Shown here in pieces: positions 9,364-19,312 of a stretch of 64,000 nt of DNA. Location: positions 1 to 64,000 of the forward strand of contig WHUX01000128.1 of NCBI GenBank assembly GCA_015179025.1, given 5' to 3'. A program made the position numbers and the translations under genes. Under the pieces are notes generated by a model. That model saw only the letters and a program-made list of their open reading frames with translations, made no database searches and was not told the DNA's origin. This stretch comes from Terfezia claveryi (lineage: Eukaryota > Ascomycota > Pezizomycetes > Pezizales > Pezizaceae). Numbering within the stretch: the stretch's first letter is position 1; each line of letters starts with the position of its first letter.

Positions 9364-11839
9364 CCTCAAGCCTGAGAAATGTAGTTTCATGTGCAGGAGG
9401 TCAAATATCTGGGGTTGATTATCACCACGGAAGGCATCCGGATGGACCCTGCCAAAGTTGCCGCAATCCAGGAGTGGGAAACCCCAGCCAATTTGAAGGA
9501 TGTCCAAGCCTTCCTAGGATTTGCCAACTTTTACCGCCGCTTCATCCTGGGATACTCAAGGATCGCGGCACCCCTGACGGCCTTGACGAAAACGAAGGCA
9601 GAAGCTGGCTCACACCCAAAAACGAAGACGGAAGCTGGCTCATACCCGATGACGAAAAAGGCCTTCCAGTGGACTCCAGAAGCTCAGTTGGCCTTCCAGA
9701 ACCTCAAAGAAGCCTTCTGCTCAGTGCCGATCCTGGCCTATTTCAACCCTGACCAGGAATGTGTCATCGAAACTGATGCTTCCGACTATGTTTCCATGGG
9801 AATCCTATCCCAGAACAACGATAATGGCATCCTCTACCCAGTGGCTTACTTCTCGAAAAAGCACTCCACAGCCGAGTGCAATTACGAGATCTATGACAAG
9901 GAGTTGATGGCTATCATAAGAGCGTTCGAGTAGTGGAAGCCACACTGGAGTCAGCTAAGGGGATTATCGAGGTGTTGTCCGATCATAAGAACCTCGAGTA
10001 TTTCACCACCACCAAACTGCTTAACCGACGGCAGGCCAGGTGGTCGGAGTTCTTATCTCGGTTCAACTTCAAGATCAAATACCGGCCAGGCAAGGCTGGT
10101 GGGAAACCGGACGCCTTGACTAGGAGATCAGGTGACCTCCCTAAAGGGGGGGATGAAAGGCTAAAATACCAAAATCAGGTGGTATTGAAGCTCGAAAACC
10201 TTGATCTGGCGGCCAATGTCCTTGCTGAAGCTGAAGCTGAAGCTGAGACTGATGCAGAAGCTGAGGCTGAGGCTGATGCTGAAGCTGAGGCTGAGGCTGA
10301 TGCGGAAGCTGAGGCTAAGGGTGATGCTGAAGCTGAGGCTGAGGCTGATGCGGAAGCTGAGGCTGATGGGGAAGCCGACCTCCGACAACTGGTGAGACAG
10401 GCTTATGAAGGAGACCCCCTGGCCTGGGAAATCATCGCTGCAGTGGATTCCGGCCAACGCCGCCACCCCAAAATCTCTCTGGCCGAATGCGCTGTCCAGG
10501 AAGGCCTCCTTTACTACCTCGAACAGCTTTATGTGCCGGTAGGAGAGCTGCGCCTGTGACTGATCAAGGATCACCACGACAGCCTGGCTGCAGGTCACCC
10601 TGGAGTGGCCAAAACATTAGAGCTTCTGGCCAGGGAATACACATGAATTGACCAATGGAAGGACGTGGAGCGGTACATATGGAACTGCCACTTTTGCAAG
10701 CATGCGAAGCCTGTCCGCCACGCCCCATATGGGACCCTGAAGCCCCTGGATATCCCGGATCGGCCGTGGCTGCACCTGACCATAGATTTCGTGACGGGAT
10801 TGCCGGAAGACTCGGGATTCAACGCCATCTTGATGGTGGTAGATCGGTTGATGAAAATAAGGTATGTTATACCTTGCCGGGATACCTGCTCTGCCCCAGA
10901 GTTAGCCAATCTCTACCTCAACAATGTATTCCGATACTACGGCCTTCCCGAATCTATCGTATCTGACCGTGGCCCTCAGTTCACCTCAGAATTCTGGCAA
11001 GCCTTCTGCGAGCTTCTGGGAATCAAAGTGCGTTTGTCAACTGCATATCACCTCCAGACGGACGGCCAATCGGAGAGGATGAATGCCATTATGGAGCAGT
11101 ATCTGCGGGCCTTCGTTAACTACCAGCAGGATAACTGAGTTTCGTTGCTAGCCACCTGCGAATTCGCCGCGAACAACTAGTTCTCGGAATCCTCCAAAAC
11201 CTCGCCTTTTCTGGCTAACTACGGTTGGCACCCCCGGTTCATAGATGCCCTGTCACCCCTGCAAAAAGCCAAAACAGACGCCCCGGCCAAGAAGTTCGCA
11301 GCTGGAATTGCTGAGCTCCACTCCACCCTGAAGTCAGAATTAGCATACGTGCAGGCCCGGCAATCGGAATATACAAACAACTCGAGATTGCCAGCTCCAA
11401 GGTACCAGCCAGAGGATAAGGTGTGGCTCTCCAGCCGCCATTTCCAGACAGAGCGCCCGTCCCGCAAGCTTGATCATAAGTTCCTGGGCCCCTTCGAGGT
11501 ATTAGCAGCTGTGGGGACTCATGCCTATAGATTGAGGTTCCCCAAGGACATCAAGCGACATCCGGTTGTCCATGTCTCCGAAATCGAGCCCGCTGCGGAT
11601 GACTCTCTCCCTGGACAGAAACACCCCCCACCCCCTCCAGTGGTTGTTGAAGGTGAAGAGGTATGGGAGGTGGAGGAAGTACTAGACTCGCAGAGAAGGT
11701 ATGGGCGTCTGCACTATAAGGTCAAGTGGCTAGGGGATGAGGAAACAACCTGACAGCCCGCTGAAGATCTGGAGAACGCCCTAGACTTGGTCGCCCTGTT
11801 CCACCAATATTATCCACGGAAGCCTCGGCCCACTGAATA
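9364..11839 (+). pseudogene. Gyp1 pol 3' half: RT end, RNase H, integrase, chromodomain
   Basis: The frame opens in the RT C-terminus ([14 protein letters not shown]), passes RNase H with [15 protein letters not shown] and the [12 protein letters not shown] block, a Glu-Ala repeat linker (10222-10377), the integrase zinc-binding region (C-x2-C in NCHFCKHAKPVRHAPYG), the catalytic core with D in MVVDRLMK, D in SDRGPQFTSEFW and the final E in QTDGQSERMNAIMEQ, and a C-terminal chromodomain (YGRLHYKVKWLGDEETT). It is inactive. A TAG at about 9931 is followed by a one-base deletion near 9943, and later stops include TGA at 10557, TGA at 10643, TGA at 11136, TAG at 11178 and TGA at 11751. Several replace Trp, Gln or Arg by transition, as RIP would. 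The chromodomain places it in the chromoviruses, which target histone-marked chromatin. Confidence 0.9.
10222..10377 (+). repeat. Glu-Ala coding repeat in the RNase H-integrase linker
   Basis: About 50 codons alternate GCT/GAA/GAG/GAT in an imperfect hexamer-based array, coding a linker of Glu-Ala pairs broken by Asp. The same linker in the other Gyp1 copies is far shorter (about 36476-36515 and 62225-62295). The opposite strand gives a spurious Ser/Leu/Phe-rich frame. Confidence 0.85.
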
Positions 11840-12060
11840 ATGCCCCGCCTTGTCCTTACTCGCCCAGAGTCATGGATTGTGCCCTTTGTGTGTTTTTTGA
11901 TATTCGGAGTTATGGCCTGGTTGTTATTATTGTTTTACCTACTTCCGGCGTTAGGGTTGGGTTATTGGTTATTGGTTTCACTCGCCTGTTTTATTTGTTT
12001 TCCGCCTTGCCTTTCGCCTTGCCTTTCGTCACTGGGGCTCCGAGCCTAAAGGGGGGATAG

Positions 12061-12499
12061 TATCATAACCATCCCTTCCCAGCCTAGTCTGACCTCGTTG
12101 TTGTTATTCATTGTTCCTTCTAGCATCACCTGCGAACTCAAGTGATAGCGTTGTTATCTCGGCTCCCGAGATAAGGGGTCTCGGGAACCTTATTCCTTCC
12201 AGTGGCCTTGGCCAGGAAGGAAGCCTGTATATATAGCTTGCTCTCTCCGCCCTCTCATTGGATCCCTATCCAACGTCTTGTATACAATACAGGACCTTGC
12301 TTCTCTCTCCACGCCGGTGCACCTTCCTCGTACACCTTGCCTTGCCTTGCCTTGCCTTGCCTTGGCCTCCGTCCTCGCCTCCGCCTTCACCTCTATCCTC
12401 GCCTCCGCCTTTGCCTTTGCCTTGCCTTGCCCCTGCCTCACTTCTGCCTTCTGCCTCGCTCGTACCCCTTGGCCCCTCAGCCCCTCGCGCCACGTTATA
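12061..12499 (+). repeat. Gyp1 copy A LTR (about 439 bp)
   Basis: It begins TATCATAACC, a mutated form of the TGTCACAACC start seen in the other Gyp1 LTRs read on the coding strand, and ends CACGTTATA. A TATA-like TATATATAG lies at 12226-12234. A CCTTG pentamer array lies around 12337-12365, with further C/T-rich microsatellite to 12440. The pyrimidine bias yields long shadow ORFs on both strands. Confidence 0.8.
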
Positions 12500-12556
12500 A
12501 CTGGCATCTAACCCCCGCTTCTTGGTGTCTCGACCCAGTAGAGAAATCGGCTTATT

Positions 12557-13042
12557 CTAGGTAGGTGGTTGGCTTATGAGGGCAGAAGGGTGGTTTGAGA
12601 GGGCAGGCAGTTGGCTTGTGAGGGCTGGCGGACTTGGGTCATCAGGATACTCTACTGCATAAGCAGTATGAGCCTGCTGTACCGCTTGATCTCTAGAAGT
12701 ATTTCTGGTTCGCACTTTTTTGGCAATATCTTGACATAGTTAATTGACAGATTGAAGGATCCACTCATCACTACAGTACTTTAGCTGCCCACTCAGAGCT
12801 ATCATTGGCAGGCCAGCGGCATGCCAGTAAAATGTCGACTATGTATCAGTCCCCGATTTTTGTGGACCATGTACCCCTGTTTCCTTAATCAGTTGTGAAA
12901 CGTCACACCTTTAGAGTAAGTATAGGGTCTTCGGAATTCCTTCATTATAGAACCCGGCCCTCTCTGCAAAATGGCGCATGATCCGATCATCATCTGCTTC
13001 TGTTGGGTCTGCAGCCAGTTGTGTCTTTCTCTTTGGAGGCAT
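12557..13042 (-). pseudogene. Decayed unknown ORF, 162 codons with three stops and no frameshift
   Basis: On the minus strand, from the ATG at 13042 (MPPKRKTQLAADP), one frame runs 162 codons to TAG with only three internal stops (TAA, TAG, TAA) and no indel. The peptide reads like real protein: a basic N-terminus, then RIMRHFAERAGFYNEGIPK, then blocks such as QLIKETGVHGPQKSG and AAGLPMIALSGQLKY, and a C-terminal Pro/Ser-rich tail with an imperfect repeat (SQLPALSNHP, SALISQPPT). I do not recognise the family. The stops are of the kind made by C-to-T change, so it may be a RIP-inactivated copy of a repeated gene. It lies just outside the Gyp1 LTR. Confidence 0.5.
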
Positions 13043-13129
13043 GTCCTATAGATAGTTTATGTTAGAGCACTGCCCCAGACCCTGCTTGTAGTGGAATAGC
13101 AGATTGCAGTTAACTTGTACATACTGTTC

Positions 13130-13225
13130 CCGTATAGTATAGATTGTGTATAGTATAGACCCCGTATAGTATAGATCCTGTAAAGTGTAGATTCCATATA
13201 CTATAGACCCCGTATATGATAGATA
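13130..13225. repeat. Minisatellite of about 15-20 bp, CCCGTATAGTATAGA
   Basis: Five to six degenerate copies of a unit built on CCGTATAGTATAGAYC stand head to tail. I see no coding meaning. Confidence 0.7.
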
Positions 13226-13365
13226 TATTGTATAGTTCCCCATGAGTCTGGAGCATTCACACTCCCCTATATATACTGTCAATGACTATGAATAGCCCCC
13301 CACATCTCTTAGTACCAAACAAAGACCTTTTTCCTTTACTTTGACCATTGCTATGTTAAACGATG

Positions 13366-13445
13366 CAAAAGTAACAAAGCGAATATAACAAAGCGAATGC
13401 AATAAAGTGAATGCAACAAAGCGAATGTAACAAAGCGAGTATACC
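13366..13445. repeat. 16-bp minisatellite, AACAAAGCGAATGYAA type
   Basis: Five near-identical copies of a 16-bp unit (variants of AACAAAGCGAATGTAA) stand head to tail, differing by single transitions. Confidence 0.8.
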
Positions 13446-13539
13446 TATATATGGGAAATTACCTCATGTGGTCTAGTACCTTGTTGTTAGTGCCAAGTCT
13501 GCTTAGGGAGCCTAATGAGCCTACACTGTGTAATGTAAG

Positions 13540-15050
13540 TCCAGTTGGCACATGCAATGCCCTAATGTAGCAAATAGTGTGGTTGGCAGAACTATATAGT
13601 AAACTACGAGGGGTAGTACAACCACACTAGTAGTAGGGTAACTTTAGCTCAGGATTCTCTTGGCTAGCTACAGGCTCTAGTGGAACTATCAGGGTATCAG
13701 TAGTCTAGTTGCATGACCCTCTTTCTGTGACTCTCTCAGAGGGTCAGGAACAGTCTTCGCATGAGCGTATCAACTGAAGCACATAGTCTGGTTGGCATAA
13801 CTCCCCCGTAACGGGCACGAGACTAGTCTCGGCACCTGACCCTGGAGCATGGCAAACGCACGAGACAAGCAATGCAAGATCACCTATCAGGTTAGTCTGG
13901 TTGCTGTTGGGTACAAGGAGCCCAATGATCCTAGGCCATGCAACGTTAGTCTGGTTGGCACTTGCAATGTACTAGTCTGGCACAACTAGCAAAGTACGCA
14001 GAGGCAAACATGGCCTGTCAAATAAACTCAGGATTCCTCTTAATAGAGGGTCTGGGCATGAGACTACTCAGGATTCATCGGGAGCTCTTGTCAGTATGGA
14101 ATCTATCAGTCTTATGCTAAGACACCTAGCCGTGCAACGTTAGTCCGGTTCCAGCCAGACTAGCAAAGTACTAGTCTAACGCAACCTACCATAGGCAAAT
14201 ATGGCAACTGGAAAATTGCAGAAATCTATAAGATATCTTGGTGGCCCCGACTTGGTTTCAGAAATAGAGTCTCACATAAGCTTAAGATTCCCCTTTACGA
14301 GGGTCTGATCGAGACTAGATTCTCTTGGCTAGCTATAGGCTCTTGTCTAGTTGCACTACCCTCCACAGACTACAATGAACTATGCATAGAACTAGTCTGG
14401 TTGGCACTAGCCCCTCGTAGAGGGCATAGAACCACGTATAGACAGTGCCGAGACTACACATAGACAATCTTAGTCTGGTTGCACCTGCCCAAGAATATAC
14501 TATACAGAATTAGTAATCGGGCAGGCTAAGTATTCATACCTTTGTTGATACACTGATAGATATTCCATACTGACTACGGTAGGTTCATTATAGTCTGGTT
14601 GTAGTTCATTGTAGTCTGGTTGGGTTTATTGTAGCACGGTAGGTATCTATTAGCTACTAGCTAGCATAATTTCAAATACATTTGCCTAGCTCAGATTCAA
14701 ATTACACTAGCGAATAACTGATTTTACAACAAGCATACTAACCGCCTTAGGACTAATATGAGTTTACCACTGTGGTTAGGGGTACTGTGTTAGCAGAACA
14801 GGTCTAATCTGTTTCTTTTCTCACAGCCTTTGTCAAAACAACTTAGCAGTAGGGGTCTTAGTATGAGACTAGGTTCCTTTTACTCGTTTCGTGTAGGCTG
14901 CCACAAACCTTTGATCACCATGCCACAGACTGTTATAAACTACATTCAGGTTTAAAATGTTTAGACATTCTACTTTAAACCCCTTTTATATTAATATCTT
15001 TTGTCATCAGCTTAATCCAGACCGTCAAATTGCTAGTCTGGTTGCATAAC
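13540..15050. repeat. Field of dispersed TAGTCTGGTTGGCA-like motifs
   Basis: No gene is supported here. A motif of 10-14 bp, consensus TAGTCTGGTTGGCA, recurs at least a dozen times with irregular spacing, for example near 13545, 13700, 13783, 13893, 13945, 13969, 14138, 14335, 14391, 14468, 14594, 14616 and 15032. Near 14138-14165 a forward and a reversed copy meet to form a small palindrome. Irregularly spaced short motifs upstream of a CMC-type transposase resemble the sub-terminal repeats of CACTA elements, which bind transposase. That reading is inference. Confidence 0.55.
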
Positions 15051-15613
15051 CCGACCTCTTGCAGTATTGCAATACAGGGCCACGAATTTCAGTCTGAGAC
15101 CCAATTTTGCCGCTCGTACTTAGGCTATTTGAGCATCATGAAAGGCCGTCTTGGCATCATTGCTTCGATTCCTCTTCTCCTCCCCTTTTGGTTTCTTTGG
15201 TTCTGCAACAATAACTTTGAGGGTCGAGATGGTTACAATACTATAGATACTAAACCACCAGCGGGCTATATAGGACGAGTCACCTACACTCATTATAGCA
15301 CGCATACTATCAATTACGTACCCACTCATTCGGTGCAACCCAGAACAGCATACCTAGTGCAGTGGGACTTTAGTGATCCTGTCAGAACTATTGAGTGCAC
15401 CCGAACATAATGGCATCACCAAAACCAATCTGGCACAGAGAGTCTGTATTGAGGCCCTAGCGATTCCGCTGATTATTGTATGTGAGAACTACTCTGAATG
15501 CAAATTCCACGGGACTGACATTTGTGTAGTAGAGTATGTGGTGTCAATTTTGCAACTGTCAGTTTACTATAGCAGGCTATTATGGGCGACATTTGCATAC
15601 AAACCACCTCGGG
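15051..15613. other. Region upstream of the decayed Plavaka gene
   Basis: An open frame at 15030-15410 starts inside one of the repeated motifs and has no recognisable domain or splice support, so I do not call it a gene. The N-terminal zinc finger expected for Plavaka is not recoverable here. Confidence 0.4.
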
Positions 15614-17828
15614 AAATAATTGCATGCTCCTTCACCCCCCAAACATGTAGCACTAGACCATCATAGGCTCTCAGGTAGCCTGAAGCGACAACGCCTAGAC
15701 ACTACCGATACAGTTGTATGCATCCCACAAACCAACTCTACAGTTAGAACCGTTAACACACCGAATGTTGAAGACATATCACCGGATTCCCTGAATCTTC
15801 ATCCACCTATTGAGGAGTATCTGCCATCATTACTTCAAGTTGGGCAAGTAATATGCCAGTCATTATTCATACAGATTCGGGACCCATCATGGAATCCTTT
15901 ATCACCTTTTACTAATGCTTATGAATATAAGCTAGCACAATTCTTCCATCAGAGCAAGACCATAATGAAGCAGATTGACTAATTTTTCAAGTATGAACTA
16001 CTCCCTATTGGTATGTTCTAGACATTAGGGGTTGGGTATTGGTCTAGTTATACCTAGTGGAATAAGTTGTAAGCACTGATCAACCAACTAGCATGGCAAT
16101 ATGGGAGTGTAGATTTCCACCTCCAAAAAGGAGTCATGTTTTTTTATCTGGACATTGAACAATGTATCCAATATCTTCTCCGCCAGAAGCCGTACGCTCA
16201 GTATCTTGTCTTCAAACCTCAGCGGGACTTCGATCAATAAGGCAACAGGGTGTATACGGAAATGCATACAGGGGACTAGTGGTGGGACACGCAGGTACTT
16301 ATTTATCATTCCTGTTTGTAAACAGCTACTCACAGGCCACCAGATGACCCTTTCAATTGGCTCCATCCTCATACCTATTCTAATAACCTCTGATCAAACA
16401 TGCTTGACCAACTTTTCTGGCGATAAGAAATTGTAGCCAATTTTCATGATCTTGGGGAACATCCCATCAGATATACGAAATAAGCCCTCATGGCAAGCCT
16501 GGATCCTCATAGGCCTCTTACCTATAGGCTCGAAGCAAACAATAGCTCTCAAGAGATTGTCAGTTTGGAATCAAGAGCATGACTCTTTGGAGACACAATA
16601 CTGACTGATAGAATGGATCCTAGCACCACTAGTAACTATTTTCGAGGTAAGGATTCTGTCACCAGACTCTGTAGGATATTCACTGACTCCTGACAGGCTG
16701 GTGGGTCAGATATGGTATGTGGGGATGAGAATATTTGACGTTGTATACCAATCCTATCCGTATGGCTTGCAGATTACATAGAGAATATAAATATTCATTA
16801 TATAAAAGTGAACCGGTGTCTAATCTGTATAGCGAGTTGAGATCAGCTTGAATTATTACCAAAGCGACCATACACATAGCATGACTACATGCGCTATGAG
16901 TGCCTTTGAACAGCCAATGATAACGATGTGTTTATTACCCTCCCTTACCCTCCCTTCTCCACATTGACTGGACTAATGCAGAAGAACAGCTTGACCGATT
17001 TGGATGTTAAGCCCATCCAGAATGCGCTGTGGGGTCTTCCTAAGGTCTACCCACCGATGATAGTATGAGCGGACATACTTCATAATATACATCTAGGTAT
17101 CCAGAAAAATCTCATGGAGTGGATACAAGGGTTCTTAATTAAACACAAAAGGCTTGCAACTTTCGATGAAATATGGAGCACCTTACCACCGTACTCGGGG
17201 TTCACGCCACCATGGAAGCAGTATTACTAAATCACCATGTGGAGTAGTACAGAAATGCGCGGTTTCAGACGGGTCATACTTGCTTGTTTTACAGCTGCCA
17301 TGTGCCATGAGACGGCCACCAGCTGCTTGACACTAGCTGCTCAGGCTGACATTAAGATTGCGATATGAGCTGTTCATGCTCTGTTGGACTTCTGCCTAAT
17401 AGCCCAGTATCAAAGTCATACTCTGGAGACTATTCAATATATATCTAACTACCTGTAGGACTTCTACAAGTATCGGCATGTATTTAGCGAATTTCGTGCA
17501 AGTAAGGTTGACCACAGGAAAGCGAAGGGGGCCTCTAAGAATCTGGCAGCTATTCAGGCTTATCAAGCAACTATCTCCAGTTATTTTATAGTGACTGCCA
17601 CCCAGAAGGCAAACCAAGCATCAGCGAATCGAGAGGAATGACAAGGCCTTGTAACCAATATACTGGGTCAGGCAACATTCAACTACCCTAAGCTGCACTT
17701 GCTGACACATTACTTACAACAGGTCGTCCAATTTGGAAGCCTCCCGCAGTATTCAATGGAGATTACAGAAGCCCTTGACAAGCCACTCAAAGAAGTCTAC
17801 AAACGGTCGAATAGGTTTGATGCAACTG
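15614..17828 (+). pseudogene. Plavaka-like transposase copy 2, 5' part, decayed
   Basis: This is a diverged, inactivated relative of 1722-4662. Recognisable blocks are NAYEYKLAQFFHQSKTIMKQ (15917-15977), the core ILIPILITSDQTCLTNFSGD (about 16365-16425), ADILHNIHLGIQKNLMEW (about 17069-17120) and QYSMEITEALDKPLKEVYKR (about 17749-17810). The intron is at the same codon as in the intact gene, right after a Gln codon, at about 16295-16343 (GTACTT...CCAG). Many in-frame TAG, TAA and TGA codons and several frame changes inactivate it. The sequence stops at 17828, where a Gyp2 element is inserted, and resumes at 27062. Its low similarity to the intact copy shows a separate subfamily, not a recent duplicate. 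Confidence 0.8.
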
Positions 17829-18510
17829 TGTAATGGAGAACGTTGTTTCATTGCTTATATAATTGATTATATACTTTTGTATTTCCTATATTACTACTAT
17901 GTTATGTAACTAAGCTCTCGGTTGAAGGACTAGCCTTCTACTACCTCCTATTGCTTTATAAGCGTCCATAGCACGCAGAATTTGCCATGGGAAGTTCCAT
18001 GGCACTTGCCATATGAAGACACCCTCATTATGGCCGCGTGACCTCTGTTTAAGGCGTGTGACTCATTACTATGGCCACATGACCATTGTTTAATGTGTGT
18101 GACTCATTACTATAGCCACATGACCCTTTTTGTATAGCGCACCACCTTCTGGTGTGCCACCCTTTATTGTATTTATTTCCTTAGTCATCAGATCTCAGAC
18201 GAGTATAAATAGGCCGTTGGATTCCCTCTGGAATCCACAAAAAGAAAGACAAGAAGCAACCAAGCAAGCACACAGAGCAAGCAAGCCTATATACCGATCA
18301 GATCAAGATCATATAGCTTAGATAGCACAAATCATATAAGATAGATTACACCAGTTAATTACTGTTCCCTTCAGGAACGTCCTACATAGTAATCTCCCTA
18401 CCCTTCTGAGGTCTTACCTCAGTAGAACCGAAATATACAAACGTCCGTGCCTACGGATATAGATTGTATAAACGGTACCGAATGAATACTATCTAGTACT
18501 ATTCATTACA
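17829..18510 (+). repeat. Gyp2 5' LTR (682 bp)
   Basis: Starts TGTAATGGAG and ends CATTACA. It contains about three tandem copies of a unit of roughly 40 bp around GTGACTCATTACTATGGCC (18030-18130) and a TATA box (18204). It matches 26375-27056 and the solo copies at 30750-31431 and 41910-42587. The following sequence opens with an A/T-rich tract, so no clear tRNA primer site was recognised. Confidence 0.93.
18059..18211 (+). promoter_or_regulatory. Gyp2 LTR promoter: paired TGACTCA sites and TATA box
   Basis: TGACTCA, the consensus for Gcn4/AP-1-type bZIP factors, occurs at 18059-18065 and 18100-18106, about 145 and 104 bp ahead of TATAAATAGG at 18204. The same arrangement is kept in the 3' LTR (26605, 26646, TATA at 26750) and the solo LTR at 41910-42587 (near 42138 and 42182, TATA at 42285). 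In the solo LTR at 30750 both sites are mutated. In fungi such sites usually mediate amino-acid-starvation control by Gcn4/CPC1, so starvation-induced transcription is a reasonable inference. Confidence 0.55.
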
Positions 18511-19312
18511 TTTTTTTTAACTTACTTACCTAATCTTTACTCTTAAATCCAAGGCTTGATCAACCTTCGGATACCTTTATTACACTTACGCAAGTGTATA
18601 CAATTCGACACCTAAGTGCATATATAAAATCGATATCATTATTCAACTAGCTAGCCAACAAAATCCAACAAACGAGACATCAGACTCTCAACTGCAGTAC
18701 ATCAACAAAAGACTTAGAAGCAAGCTAAGCAGAGCTCTAACAGGCAGTGGTATCCCACATTAAACAATCCCACCCTCATTCACAACACTTTTCCCAATAA
18801 GATCGACAACTCATCTTGTACTCCTGGCAACCACCATTACATCTGTACCTGTAAATCCAGTACACCATTGAAAAACCGGCCCCCCAGGTCCCAGGAATAA
18901 TTGGTCTAAACAACCAAGTGTCACAATCCCAAGGCTCAAATCTCGCTACCTCTACTGCAACCATTTCCTCCAGAAAAGAATTACCTCCATCAGAACCTTC
19001 CTTAGGCCCAGACATCTCTACCAATACCTCTGCGCCCCCAACGTCTACCTCAACACACCAATCAGAAAATGTGACACTCTTGCCGGAAGAACTAGAACTA
19101 GATTCTAGACCAGTAGACGAAGAAAAACTAGGACTATAAGAAACATCAGGATCCTGACATCCAGCCTCACCAGCCTTGTGAGCCACCGAGCCAACAGAAC
19201 CATCAGTTGAACGGAGATCATAAGGATCATCAGCCACCACACCATCAACACAGAAAGGTGCCAAAGAAGAAAAGTAACTCGACGATCGTATCGCATAACC
19301 AGCTGCATTTGG

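Larger units (their letters stand above)
9364..12499 (+). mobile_element. Gyp1 gypsy element, copy A (5' truncated)
   Basis: This plus-strand copy retains the last part of RT, RNase H, integrase, chromodomain, 3' untranslated region, polypurine tract and one LTR. The sequence begins at codons for LKPEKC of the RT connection, immediately after the copia LTR, so the rest was lost on the left. Family identity is clear from near-colinear similarity with 34211-40521 and 60073-64000. The polypurine tract AAAGGGGGGATAG lies at 12048-12060, directly before the LTR. Confidence 0.9.

Noticed and set aside
10161..10598. Minus-strand Ser/Leu/Phe-rich ORF
   Set aside because: It is the antisense of the Glu-Ala coding repeat of Gyp1 copy A.
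12190..12564. Overlapping ORFs on both strands in the Gyp1 LTR
   Set aside because: They come from the CCTTG and C/T-rich microsatellite in the LTR.
15030..15410. 126-residue ORF with a hydrophobic stretch
   Set aside because: It starts in a repeated non-coding motif, has no family resemblance I know, and lies in an otherwise gene-free region.
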